Shown: positions 45,400 to 55,625 of the stretch, piece by piece
Layout of the letters: each line of letters begins with the position of its first letter
Numbering within the stretch: the stretch's first letter is position 1
From: Bathynomus jamesi
Lineage: Eukaryota > Arthropoda > Malacostraca > Isopoda > Cirolanidae
Direction of reading: 5' to 3'
DNA length: 64,000 nt
Assembly (NCBI GenBank): GCA_023014485.1
Contig: JAJOZX010000880.1
Coordinates: forward strand, 877,501 to 941,500
Notes under the pieces: model-generated
Database searches by the model: none
The model's input: only the letters and a program-made list of their open reading frames with translations
Told to the model about the DNA's origin: nothing
Translations under genes and position numbers: made by a program

Positions 45400-47396
45400 T
45401 GTCACATCAAAAGTATAAATCTGCTGTTTTTGAATATTTTTCACTCACTGCTGATGGAAAATATTACGTATGTCAGTGCCAAAAGGGCACTGATGATCAG
45501 GAAAAAATATGTGATGCCAAAATTAGTGCCTTCTCAGGTGAAGGATCCAATGCTCCACAAGAGCAGGAAATCTAAAATGCCACCTTCAACAGCATCATCC
45601 AAAGGATTACAAAATTGTGAATGAAAAGGATGATGAAAGAAAGAAGAAGGCTGATGACAATTCAAGCACAAGTTCTCATCAAACTACTGTCACAAAATAT
45701 TTTATGAGTGAAAAAGTCACAGTGACTATGACAGCAGACAAATTTAAAGCATGCATAATTGAAATGGTTGTAAAGAATTCTCTCCCTCTAACATTTTTCT
45801 CAACCCCGGCCTTTGCTAATCTGAATGGGGAAATGGCAAATATACTTGGCATTTCATTAGAACGTGGCCACATTCGTAATATGATAATGGAAGAATCGCA
45901 AAAGCAGAAGCATGCACTAAAAGAATGTCTTCGAGGACGAATCCTGTTCTTAAAGATGGATTCCTGTACTCGCCATAGAGTAAACTATTTTGCAATTAAT
46001 ATTCGCTTTATCGATGATAAAAAAGAAGTAGTCACGCGGACATTAGCAGTAAGAGATACTAAAGCACAGCATACCAGTGATTATCTTGAAAAACTACTAA
46101 TGGATGTATTAAATGATTTTAACATCAGAAAGGACCAGGTATTGTCAATTGTAACGGACAATGCTTCCAACATGGTGAAAACACTTGAAAAATTTAACAA
46201 AAAAGAAGTTGTGGAAGATTCAGAAGACAGTGATGATTATGTTGATGATTATTCTGTAGATAATGAACAAGTAATGGTGGTTGATGATCATGATAGTCAC
46301 GATACATTAGATTCATTTGTGGATACTGCAGCAAGAATATCCAAAATCCATCATATGCGCTGCAGTGTCCACACACTGCAGTTGGCAATACGTGATGGCT
46401 TGAAAGGACAACATGCAGCTAATCTCATTGGAAGAATATGAAAAGTTACTGTGGCAGCTAGAACGCCAAAACTAGACTATTTTGAAGCGACGAGCTGGCA
46501 AAGGAGCAATTTTGGACCAAGCGACTCAGTGGGGCAGCACATACATGATGATTCAACAGATTCTTGAAATAAAACCTTTCCTTAGCAACATGGCCTCCCC
46601 GGATGTCATCATGACTGAGGCTCAGTGGGATCAGGTAAAACAACTTGAGGGCTTACTTCGCCATCCTTATAACGTGACAAAAAAATTGCAATCAGATGAT
46701 TTGACTCCTGGCTTATTCTATAAGGAGTGGAAGATGCTTATTTTCCATCTTTCTCAAACTGGTGACATACTAGCCGATGATATAAGGAATTCGATGATAC
46801 AGAGAGAAAAGCTTCTGCTAGACAATGATATTCTTTTGGCTGCTATATATGTTGATGCCATGTACAGAGTGACATTAACAGAAGCGCAGCAAATCAGAGC
46901 CAAAGCTGCCTTATGTGATGTAGCCATACATATTGAAGGTCTATGAGATCATGGTCATGATGAATCCGAGGCAGTAGTTGGGCCACTTCATGGCAGTCAT
47001 ACGATTTCGTCGTCGTCATCAAATTCAGGCTCTGATGAAGAATTAGATTTTGAAAAACATCTGGACAGACAAGAACGATCAAAGCGAAGGCGATTGGAAT
47101 TGGAACAGGAGGAACACCCCCAGAGTGCATTGGATAAATTCAAAATCAATTTCTATAAATCATTGAAGGAGGTGGAAAAGATTGATCATTCATCAAAGTT
47201 GACTGTGAAAGAAGCAATTGCTAAATACCCCAAAATTGTCCAAGATGCTTCTATGACTGTTACGGCCTTGCCACCTACTCAAATTAGTGTAGAACGCTTA
47301 TTTTCAGCCCTTAAAATCATCCGCTCTGACTTAAGAGCATCACTGAAAGAAGATTTAATGGAAGCAATCCCTTTTTTAAGAACAAATTCAGTTTAG
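45400..47396 (+). pseudogene. hAT transposase (BED finger, catalytic core, dimerisation domain)
   Basis: The BED-type region starts KSAVFEYFSLTADGKYYVCQ and continues, after a frameshift near 45540, as KCHLQQHHPKDYKIV. Then come SLPLTFFSTPAFANLNGEMA (45617-46441), catalytic blocks LFLKMDSCTRHRVNYFAINI (first D), LSIVTDNASNMVKTLEKF (second D) and HHMRCSVHTLQLAIRDGL (CxxH), an acidic linker, DQATQWGSTYMMIQQILEI, and the C-terminal dimerisation motif PPTQISVERLFSALKIIRSD before the stop at 47396. Stops at 46439-46441 and 46944-46946 and frameshifts disrupt it. It is a recent-looking but dead autonomous copy. Confidence 0.85.
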
Positions 47397-48375
47397 GTTA
47401 GTACATTTTGTTACGGTTGTTTATAATAATACAAAAACATCTTATTAATTTGCTAAACCAATAATAATCTTATTTTGTTTAAGCTTCAATCAGTTTGTAT
47501 TTTGGGATTTATTGTAATTTTTGAATAAAGAGAAAAAAAGCTATTAAGGCATAGTTACAGCCACTAAGTAACCTGATGAGTCATGTGGTGGTGATGAAAT
47601 GCCTTGTTTATGAATCTCCATTGGCCTAATAAAGCTAATCATAATCAATTTGGCCTTAACATTCCATCAGAGTCGGAGTCGTAATTATACAAGTCAGATT
47701 TCTGGAGTCGGAGTCAGAATGTTAAAATTTTTGGAGTTGGAGTTGGAGTTGGCAAATTTTATCACCGACTCCACAGCCCTGGTTGTCGGGAAAGGAACCC
47801 AAAATGTGTATCATTTCAGTGACTAGTTACTAAAATATTTAGTTTTCAATAACAATAAAAATAACATTCTGGTAACAAGAGTGACCGCATATGCTGCAGA
47901 CTCATCCGTAAATGGTTAATGAAGCTTTACCTGTTAAAGGTAAACAGGGTTTCCACAGGTTTGTACCAGTCAGAAAACCTAATACAAGCTTATCAGACAT
48001 CTGATTCTGATAATTGTAAATTGTTTAGACTAAATACTGGGGCTGAACCAGATAAAGACAGTCAACTAGTTGAAAAAGATGAGTATCAAATTGGCCAGTA
48101 TGTTGCCTGTAAATATGACGATAAAAGTTTGGTTTGGAATTATTTTAGACACTTAAGAAGAATATGGTGATTATAAAATCAGTTTCCTCACCTCATCAGG
48201 ATCTACCACTCTCTATTATTTTCTGATGAGAGAGGATGTTTCCTGGATAAAACAAAGTGATATGATTTCTATCATGATGACACCAAATATCAAGCCTGGT
48301 ATTAAGATTATTTACTCCTTCAATCCAAAGCAAGTTCAAGAACTTAATGGGAGTTTGGAACCAAAACTAGGATAA

Positions 48376-48860
48376 AAATATGTTGAAAATTAACTATATA
48401 TAAGCTTAGGTACGTATAGATTATTAGCATTAAGAATTATTGCACCATGTGTAAATTGCAATGTATTAATTACCTAATAGCTTACATGAATTTGTAAAAA
48501 TTAGTCTTTTCAGTAAAAGTAGCCATTTTGAAATCTGTAAATACCTATTTTATATGCAAATACACATATTTCTTTTCATATATTGATAGAATAAAGTTGA
48601 AACTCATTTTTTGTATATATGAACCATTTAAAAAAATCTGTAATTTAGGGGGGGAGGGGGGGTCAGGACCCCTTCAAATGAAATAAAGTGTTGTAGCATT
48701 TTTTTTTTCTATTAATTTTAACCTTTTTTTCTGCTTATGCTAATTTGTTATACTGTATATGTATTCAAGAGCATGACAAAATTATTATAATGTAGTTTGG
48801 GAGTGAGAGTGATTCAAATTAATTTTTTTGCTATCTAGTTGTACTCTTATGTATTTGATC
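48376..48860. other. 3' flank and right inverted repeat of the GQYKN element
   Basis: Non-coding. 48510-48745 is the inverted partner of 40660-40880. A G-rich block GGGGGGAGGGGGGGTCAGG marks the middle, the partner of the C-run at 40738-40749. Confidence 0.7.
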
Positions 48861-51800
48861 CAGTGGTGTACTAAGGGGGGGGGTGCAAGGGGGGCAGTCC
48901 ACCCCGGGTGACAGCCAGGAGGGGGGGGCCATCAGGAGAGTTGAAATATCAGTACAAGTTTACAAACCAAATGAAAAATTCGCCAAAGTAAGAAATTTTT
49001 TTTAAAATATTCAAACTATTACAACAGCTTAATGTTAATTTCCACTATAAAATAAATTTTTATTTGCAATACAAAATTTACAAACAAAAAATTAAATATT
49101 TGATAAAAATTACATTGAAAGGTGAACGTTTGTTGACATTTTAGTCATCAGTTTGTTGAGCATAGCCTAGCCAGCTGGCTGCAACTGACATTCTAAGTCT
49201 TGTTCACTTGACACTGTGACTCCACATACATGAGGTATGTTTCATTAAATAATTATGATAAAGCATAAAGTGCTGGTGTTTATAACAGTATCATGGTACT
49301 TATACCAGTGTCCAGTAATTTTTGACAATGTGGTATCATAGTGATGTTTAAGTATTTATAAACGATAAATATAATTAATGATAATTAATTGTCTCTGCTT
49401 GTCTGGGTTGATAATCTGATAACTCAATGGGTATCTATCTGGTTGGAAAAAGTTTGAGAACCACTTGTTTGAAGCTTTTCTGTTGTAATAAATTTTTTTC
49501 ACTTCTTTATTTACTGGATATACTGTTAATTTTCATTTTGTCAGTGGTCTAGTTATTTGTAAGTAATGCTCATAGTTTTCTGCTTTTTTAGGAGTCATGT
49601 TTGCACTTACCCCCCCCCCCCCCTCCCCCCAAATAATAATAATCACAGACAATTTGTTCAGTTAATGTATTTCAAGTCATAATAGTTCATGCTTGTTATG
49701 CATGTTCATGCTTTATACCTTTTGATTCTAAAATTTTGCAGAAAACATCCACTATAAAGCGAAATCCACCCAGTGGATTCCAACAAAGAAAAATGAAAAA
49801 GGCAAGAGAAGAGGTGGCTCAGGCAATGTCTGGATCAATTTTGAAGTATGTGACGCCTTCAACATCAAGTGCAATAGGAGAAAGTCCTGAAAATATTCAG
49901 CCTGGTGAATCTGAAAGGCAAATACAAGAAGCATCTTCACAAGAGGATTCAAATGAGAGAGAGAGCAAGGATTGGAGGATGGCAATTCATCTTCTAAAAG
50001 CAGTGAAACTGATGAAGAGGAAGGAGATGCCAGCAGAAGTCCACACCAACAGGAGGAAGACTCTGATGAAGAAGAGGAGACAGATAGATTTTCAATTTAT
50101 TCTGATGTCGCTGCTTGGCCAATCCTGGTTCCAAATGACTTGAGAGTTGATCTTATTAAGAGGGGAAGTGAACCCTTCCAAAACAGGGATGGACCTTTCA
50201 GTGCAGTTCAAAGACAAGGAGAGAAATCCAAAGGGAAGAGTTGACAGCTGACCACTGCATGGTTCTATAAGGCTCTGCCAAATGGCGAGAAAGTTTTGAG
50301 AACATGGATGGTTTACTCTCCATCAAAAGAAAGTTTTTGTTTTGTTTTTGCTGCAGACTCTTTGCTTTTGATGACAAAGGAATTGGAACATCCAGCTTTG
50401 TCACTGGGTTTCAAGCATGGTGGAAGCTAAACCCAAAGGTGTCTGACCATGAGGCTTCTGAGCAGCATCTCTCATGCCTGGAGAAATGGAAGACCTTGGG
50501 AGCAGGGTTGAAGCTTCAAAAAACCATTGATCAAGTTCATCAAGCAACAATGGACAAGGAGAGAAAGAAATGGAGGGATATTTTACATCACCTCTTGGAC
50601 GTAACCTTGTTTCTGGCTCACCAGAATCTTCCTTTTCGTGGTCACAAAGAGGACATGTCATCAGCAAACAAAGGAAACTTCATGGAATTGGTAGAGTTGC
50701 TGTCAAATTATGATCCAGTTTTGAAAGAACACTTTGTAAGGATTAAGCATTCTATTCCATCTGGGAGGAGAGTGGCTTCGTATTTATCTCCAAAGATTCA
50801 GAATGAGTTCATTTGCCTTTTGGGGAATTATGTCAAAGAGAAAATAGTGGCTGATATCAAGAAAGCAAAGTATTTTGGGATTCTTTTTGACAGTACTTCT
50901 GATGTGTCCCACACTGATCAGATGTGTGAAGTGATCAGATACGTCCATATTGAATGTGACAAAGTTGAAGTAAAGGAATCATTCTTGGGCTTCTTCCCTA
51001 TTGCCAGAAAGACTGCTGCTGAGCTCACAGTGGATATCCTGAGACATCTGGAGAGAGATGGACTGGGCATAAACCTGTGCCATGGTCAAGGATATGACAA
51101 TGCTGCAACTATTGCTGGGATTCATGGTGGTGTTCAGTCAAAGATCAGAGAGATTAATCCCAAGGCTTTGTTTGTGCCTTGTGCAAATCATTCTCTGAAA
51201 CTTTGCGGAGTGCACTCATTTGGAAGCGTTTCTTCATGTGTGACTTTTTTTTGAACCTTGGAGTCTATTCCTTCTTTTCAGTCTCAACTCATCGATGGGA
51301 AGTGCTGATGGAGAATGTAGGCATGACAGTCAAAAGACTTTCCCGGACAAGATGGAGTGCTCATTATGGCGCTGTGAAACCAGTGAAGGCAAATTTTGAA
51401 AAGCTGACCTCAACCCTTGAAGTACTGTGCGATCCCAAAGAAAATGTGGACACAAGAGGATCAGCTCAGATTTTGTGGTCTGCTGTATATGATTTCTCTT
51501 TTTTGAGTTACCTTTCTTTCTGGTGTGAACTCCTGGAAGAAATTAATCTCACACAAAAGTATTTGCAAACAGTTGGAATCAGCCTTGAAAAGTGCAATGT
51601 GAAGCTCCAAGCTCTAAAACTGTTCCTTGAAGATCAGCGCAATGAAATTGTGGAGAGGGCCATTCATTATGCAACTACAAAGTGTGAGGAAATGGACATT
51701 TCTAAGGAGAGAAGAGGGAGAGTAAAGCTCCGAAAAAGGATGCTGGTCTCACATTGCCAGAGGAAGTAAAAAGGGCTATGTTTGAATGTCTTGATCGCTT

Positions 51801-52594
51801 TCATCAAGAATTGGAGATTCATTCTAAGGCAATGGATCAAATTCTGTCAATCTTCGCTGTTATTCAGCCAAACACTTTGGTTGTTGCAACAGAAGAACAA
51901 CTTCAGAAGTATATTCCAAATTTAACTCAGATTTTTGATGATTTCTCTGATGAAGATATCAGTGTGGAAATTGGACAACTTCGGAGGCATTTGGAAGCTG
52001 CCAAAATCAGCATTGAAGAGGCAAAGAAATGGACAGCATTACAGTTTCTGGAGTTTATTGTGAAATGGGATTTTTGCGAATCTTTGCCAAGCTTGTCACT
52101 GTGTTTGAGATTCTTTTTGATTGTCTGTGTCTATTGCTTCATGTGAAAGAAGTTTTCCAAATTGAAATTGATAAAAAATTTCTTTCACTTGACCATGAGT
52201 CAGACAAGATTGACAAATCTGGCTTTACTTTTAATTGAACATTAATATGCAAAGAAGGTGAATTTTGATGAGGTCATTGATCAGTTTGCAGAAATTAAGG
52301 CTCGAAAGCAGAGACTGTGAATCCTCTCTATTTACCTTTGAAGAATAGGCTGATCATTGAGACTGGATTTCCTGTGTTTTTTGTATAAAATAAAATGCAG
52401 TATTACCTGTTCACTGAATTTTTAATATCCTGCATTTTTCTTATTTCCAATTTGCTTATGACAGTACTGTACTGTTTAAAAATCTACTTGCAAACATAAT
52501 ATATTTTTCTGTGTATTTAAATTTTTAAATTATTTATGGGGGGTGCCAAAGGAAGGATCTGCCCCAGGTGCCAAATACTTTAGGTACATCCCTG
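48861..52594 (+). mobile_element. hAT element, TTF-zinc-finger type, 3.73 kb
   Basis: The ends CAGTGGTGTACTAAGG and, inward from the right, CAGGGATGTACCTAAAG are inverted. The exact 8-bp duplication ATTTGATC lies at 48853-48860 and 52595-52602. The uninterrupted site exists at 3022-3104. It encodes a TTF-type hAT transposase, frame-broken. Subterminal G and C runs are present (GGGGGGGGG; GGGGTGCC). Confidence 0.95.
49741..52320 (+). pseudogene. hAT transposase with TTF-type zinc finger
   Basis: After an acceptor-like TTTTGCAG at 49740, pieces read KRNPPSGFQQRKMKKAREEV, an acidic linker, AAWPILVPNDLRVDLIKRG and TAWFYKALPNGEKVLRTWMV with FCFVFAADSL/FCFCCRLFAFD (TTF finger, two frames). Then HEASEQHLSCLEKWKTLG, SYLSPKIQNEFICLLGNYVK, KAKYFGILFDSTSDVSHTDQ (first D), CHGQGYDNAATIAG (second D), FVPCANHSLKLCGVHS (CxxH), LSRTRWSAHYGAVKPV, and a decayed dimerisation end (ASCERSF, about 52138). 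The layout matches the ZMYM/TTF hAT group. Several frameshifts (near 50340, 51240, 51740, 52040, 52150) inactivate it. Confidence 0.85.
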
Positions 52595-52602
52595 ATTTGA
52601 TC

Positions 52603-53773
52603 AATATATTAATTTTTATATAGGTCTTTAAAATGGCTTATTTTAGAAAAAATATGGCTATTTCAAAATTTTAGAGTGGCAACCCTGTTCCCATGGTACC
52701 ATATGAGCCTTGACTGAGGTGTGAACATTTCAAATTTAACAGTGTTGTTTTTGTATACCTGATGTGTCTTTTCAATGTTATTTGTATGTACATATATGTA
52801 AATACTATATCCAAATAAATGACCAAGTGATGGCATGCCCTATGGCAGCACACTGAAAATGGAGCAGTGGTATTCAGAAAATCATGGCAGTTATCTTAAA
52901 TGCATCAGAATTTGGACTGGCAATCTTCTACTGTACGGTATAGATAGTAAATAGCAATTGGGAAAAAAAATAAGGTAATGCAGCTTTTAAATGTAAGGGC
53001 AGAGTACCAGACTGCTTACAGAAATACTTCTTTCATCAAATAGCCTAATAAAACAAGGTCAGCTGATAAGTGTGAAAAATTAAAATCTTTTCTGGTTTGG
53101 AAGTATCAAAATCTATTTCTTAATTCAAAGCTAATATAAACACTAATATGCTAAATTAATATGAACTTTGAACTGCAGTGATATATTTTAAGATCCTAAT
53201 TAACAAGGCTGGGTATCCAGCAATGGAAGTGGTACTGGTAATGATACTGGTATTAGAAAAATTTTGTTTTACATCTGGTATGGCAGTTGAGGCAAAGTAG
53301 TAGTACTGGTAATACCAGCAATTGAAAGTACAGTAATTACTGTTAAATACCAGAACATTATCAGCTTTTTTTTTTTTACCTACAGACAGTACTTACTTTG
53401 CAGCATAAGAAACTTATTCTATAAGCAAGGTATTTTTTAATACCTATTAATTTCAGTTCTATGACCCTTTGTAAAAGTTGCTTAAAACAAGAGCATAAAG
53501 AACTAAAAAAAAAACTTAAACCCCTGTTATTTCGTGATTCATAATTTGTAATGCCAGGCTATTTCATGATTTTTTTGCACTGTCAAAATAGTGAAACGGA
53601 TTTCGTGAGATTGAACAAAAATCACAAATTAGTCCAAAAATCACAAAATGACCCGCATAGTAATGTGTACTGTACAGGACAGCTCCTGTGCAATTGTGTC
53701 AGGGCAAGCATCCCCAACCTCGGCTATCTCATGCCATTGTGGCTGTTTCTGAAAACAAAATTTATTATATATA
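52603..53773. other. Non-coding intron sequence; repeat end at 52687
   Basis: 52603-52687 continues the repeat found at 3022-3104, ending GAGTGGCAACCCTG. The rest is A/T-rich, including a GTACTGGTA-rich tract near 53230-53310 that recurs in inverted form near 55015-55100 (possible MITE ends AAGGCTGGGTATCCAG and CAGGGTTGGGTACCAG, without matching flanks). No coding sequence. Confidence 0.4.
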
Positions 53774-53950
53774 CAGGGTGTTTGAAAAGTCACACACTAT
53801 TTTTAAATTCTTATTGCTCCTAAATGAAAAGGGATGTGAAAACATTTCTTTAACCAAAATGAAGCTTATTTATTACCATTTAACTTTATTACAAAAATGT
53901 AAACCTTTCCATGACGATGTGTACTTCTGAATAAATGAAAGCTTTGGAAT
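53774..53950 (+). mobile_element. Left end of a mariner-like element
   Basis: TA CAGGGTGTTTGAAAAGTCAC starts in an A/T repeat and is a typical mariner-superfamily left terminus. No partner terminus or transposase is seen, so it is a fragment. Confidence 0.5.
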
Positions 53951-53976
53951 CATTTTTCTTTTTCCTTGTGGGTTTG

Positions 53977-54027
<51 letters not shown>

Positions 54028-54030
<3 letters not shown>

Positions 54031-54596
54031 GGTGTCCGAGAATTATCTGTACAAGTTTTGGCTGTTATTAAAAGTCAACCATGAAGTGTAGAAATTCCAG
54101 TGTTGTCCCATTTTACAGAGAATCTCATTAAGTTTTTTCTGATACCAAGTTCTGACAAGTTTTTTAGAAATTCCAGTGTCCGAAAATTAGCTGTACAATT
54201 TCATCTTTTAATAAAATTCTTGATAACACACGTAAAATTCTTAAACAAGATTATTTAGAATCTGTATTTTCAAAAGTTTCTTTTATTAAAGTAACGTTGT
54301 TACAAACATTCGATATGTGCACCATCAATGATTCGCAAAACATCCAATGGATAATCCAAATGTTGCCATGTACGCTGCAGCATATCCACATCAATTCGCT
54401 CAATACCAGCTGTGATTCTTGCTCTTAAATCATCAATGTCTGTCACCCACGTACAAAAAAGAAAAAACTTGTCAAAACTTATCAGAAAAAACTTAATGAG
54501 TTTCTCTGTAAAATGGGACAACACTGGAATTTCTACACTTCATGGTTGACTTTTAATAACAGCCAAAAATTGTACAGATAATTCTTGGACACCCGG
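54028..54596 (-). mobile_element. Internally deleted mariner-like element, 569 bp
   Basis: The ends CAGGGTGTCCGAGAATTATC and, inward from the right, CCGGGTGTCCAAGAATTATC are followed by about 90 bp more of inverted repeat (GGCTGTTATTAAAAGTCAAC). TA flanks the element. The minus strand at 54446-54300 reads VTDIDDLRARITAGIERIDV and DVLRIIDGAHIECL then stop, the C-terminus of a mariner-type transposase. The catalytic part is deleted. Confidence 0.85.
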
Positions 54597-54718
54597 TATA
54601 TATATATATATATATATATGATTATAGACTACATTTAACCTTTGTTTTGTTTTGCTTCTGCCTGAATTGTTCATTCTGATGAAGGTCAAGCTTGTCACTC
54701 CACCTTAGCCTACAGTTT

Positions 54719-54922
54719 AACATGGAATCCAAACCACACCCACCAGCAGTGCACATCTTAACCACTAGGCTACCCATGGTACCCATTTATCTACCAACCA
54801 ATTTCTTTGTGTAGAAGGATGAACAGCTGGGTTTTGCTGCGCACTGCTTGCCATCACTGGGTCTTGTTCCCAGGGCCAATGGATTCATAGTCAATGACAC
54901 TAACCACTACACTACTGAGGCA
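54719..54922 (-). mobile_element. Composite tRNA-like SINE (two tRNA-like units)
   Basis: On the minus strand, unit 1 (54922-54861) has TAGTGTAGTGGTTAG (A-box-like) and GGGAACAAGACCC at the B-box position. Unit 2 (54782-54719) has GGGTAGCCTAGTGGTTAAG and GGTTTGGATTCC, close to the pol III B box GGTTCGAATCC. The two units in tandem suggest a dimeric tRNA-derived SINE. Neither folds into an obvious intact tRNA, and no 3' tail was fixed. Confidence 0.5.
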
Positions 54923-55516
54923 CATATTCTAAAAAAACTTGGTGAGCCCTATTGTAAAATTTGCTGCCAGTAAAATATCACCTTTCAAAGTGTTATTACC
55001 AAGCAATTAAAAGTAGTACTGGTACTGCTATTTGAAAATTAAGTGATACTGGTGTCAAAATTTGTGTATATTTTCTACTACTGACACTGGTACCCAACCC
55101 TGCCAAATATTAATTCTATGAATTTTTTTTTTAATTCAAAATATATTTATTTTAATTACAGTATCTGACAGCTCACAAGACGCTGCGCCGTGAAAGACGC
55201 ACCTTAATTTTGGAAAGGTAAATTGAAGAAAAAAAGTTTTTGATGCACTTTATTGTTAATAAAATGGATATGTAAAATTCAATAAAAAGAAAACCCAAAA
55301 GCCAATAAAGAAAGATATGATTATTACTCTTATTATTTGTTATTAATCAACTTCAGATTCATTACTGACATTATCATCATTATGCTATTGATGGACGTTT
55401 CATCCTTCCCCACTTTCAGCTTCTAAGACGCAAGGTGATTTTTTAAGGTATTTATAAGGAAAAAAAGTGCATCTCATAAGCCAACAAATACGGTAACAAT
55501 TTACAAAATTACTTAC

Positions 55517-55625
55517 CAGGTCTGAACTGCTTAACAAAAACCATTTTTTTCCTCTCAACATTGAAGATAACAATACATACACTTTCATGGAGCATAACTA
55601 GGTCCCAAATTTTTGAGGTGCCATT
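55517..55625 (-). CDS. NUDT14: NUDT14 orthologue, second coding exon
   Basis: Acceptor TTTTTTAACAG precedes 55625; donor ACCTG/GTAAGT follows 55517. The exon reads NGTSKIWDLVMLHESVCIVI then FNVERKKMVFVKQFRP, aligning with human NUDT14 ([20 protein letters not shown]...LVLVKQFRP). It starts in phase 0 and ends after the first base of the Ala codon finished at 38299. The upstream exon, expected to encode about 30 residues ending in a YxQNG-like sequence, was not found in 55626-55949 or in 63709-64000, so it is probably outside the window. Confidence 0.93.

Larger units (their letters stand above)
43903..47781 (+). mobile_element. hAT element, CAGGGCTGTGGAGTC ends, 3.88 kb
   Basis: Termini are CAGGGCTGTGGAGTC at both ends in inverted orientation, followed by repeated GGAGTCGGAGTCGG motifs. 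The exact 8-bp target duplication GTTGTCGG lies at 43895-43902 and 47782-47789. It encodes a BED/hAT transposase (45400-47396) and contains an A/T-rich tract with a mariner palindrome (44313-45200). Confidence 0.95.
43783..47915. mobile_element. piggyBac-type MITE split by a hAT element
   Basis: TTAA lies at both edges (43779-43782, 47916-47919). The left end is CCCTTTAATGCCAGATGG; the right end read inward is CCATTTACGGATGAGTC, sharing CC(C/A)TTTA. Net of the 3.9-kb hAT inside, only about 246 bp belong to it, so it is a non-autonomous element. TTAA targets and CCC-type ends are the mark of piggyBac elements. Confidence 0.65.
41240..48375 (+). pseudogene. Spliced transposase-like gene of the GQYKN family
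   Basis: Exon 1 is about 41240-41540 (MSTHKSFNKHCCNPFELHK, QQDLNATLKQLLHVTLSEI; donor GTAAGT). Exon 2 is from 41729 (CPEQWKQIKGSFTKIQ). The later exon runs from about 42163 with RRLQILTHSLFPISRTMDLF, AEKSDCVSIRNKDGEK, KWYVIAGGKGTHSVCVCT, DDPQSFHWTNDRVTLHPFVV, VIYFSDGCGGQYKNKYNF and GVKAEWNFFATSHGKNACDG. The tail after the nested insertions (47920-48375) has EYQIGQYVACKYDD and VSWIKQSDMISIMMTPNIKP. The family occurs in many arthropods as an uncharacterised protein. Acidic residues in SDGCGGQYKN and upstream suggest an RNase H-type nuclease, which is inference. Stops and frameshifts (near 41470, 41828, 42592, 43590) show it is dead. 43555-43744 is tandemly duplicated. Confidence 0.6.
40420..48860 (+). 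mobile_element. GQYKN-type DNA element with inverted repeats and nested insertions
   Basis: The inverted repeat pair is about 40660-40880 (left) and about 48510-48745 (right). Both carry, in opposite orientation, CATTTGAAGGGGTCCTG with a C-run, TATATACAAAAAATGAGTTT, TATTCTATCAATATATGAAA and ATAAAATAGGTATTTACAG. The outer limits are not certain: the left one is set by the cut LINE, the right one is obscured by a hAT insertion at 48861. It carries a spliced transposase-like gene on the plus strand (41240-48375) and is interrupted by the TTAA element at 43783-47915. Confidence 0.6.
38300..55516 (-). other. NUDT14 intron of 17.2 kb
   Basis: Bounded by donor CCTG/GTAAGT (55516 side) and acceptor GTCAG (38300 side). 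It holds a LINE fragment, the GQYKN-type element with its nested insertions, a TTF-type hAT element, mariner pieces, tRNA-like SINEs and microsatellites, most of them dead. Exon phases on either side agree without any extra exon. Confidence 0.85.

Noticed and set aside
53225..55105. Large MITE bounded by GGCTGGGTATCCAG and CAGGGTTGGGTACC
   Set aside because: Ends and CTGGTA-rich subterminal tracts look paired, but the flanks show no target duplication and the interval holds several other insertions, so it was not called as an element.
55150..55220. Exon-like block TTACAG...GGAAAGGTAAAT on the plus strand
   Set aside because: The sequence GACGCACCTTAATTTTGG and the GCGCCGTGAAAGACGC block pair with AAGACGCAAGGTG and TGCATCTCATAAGCC further on, like a MITE family; the coding stretch is only about 18 codons with no family match.
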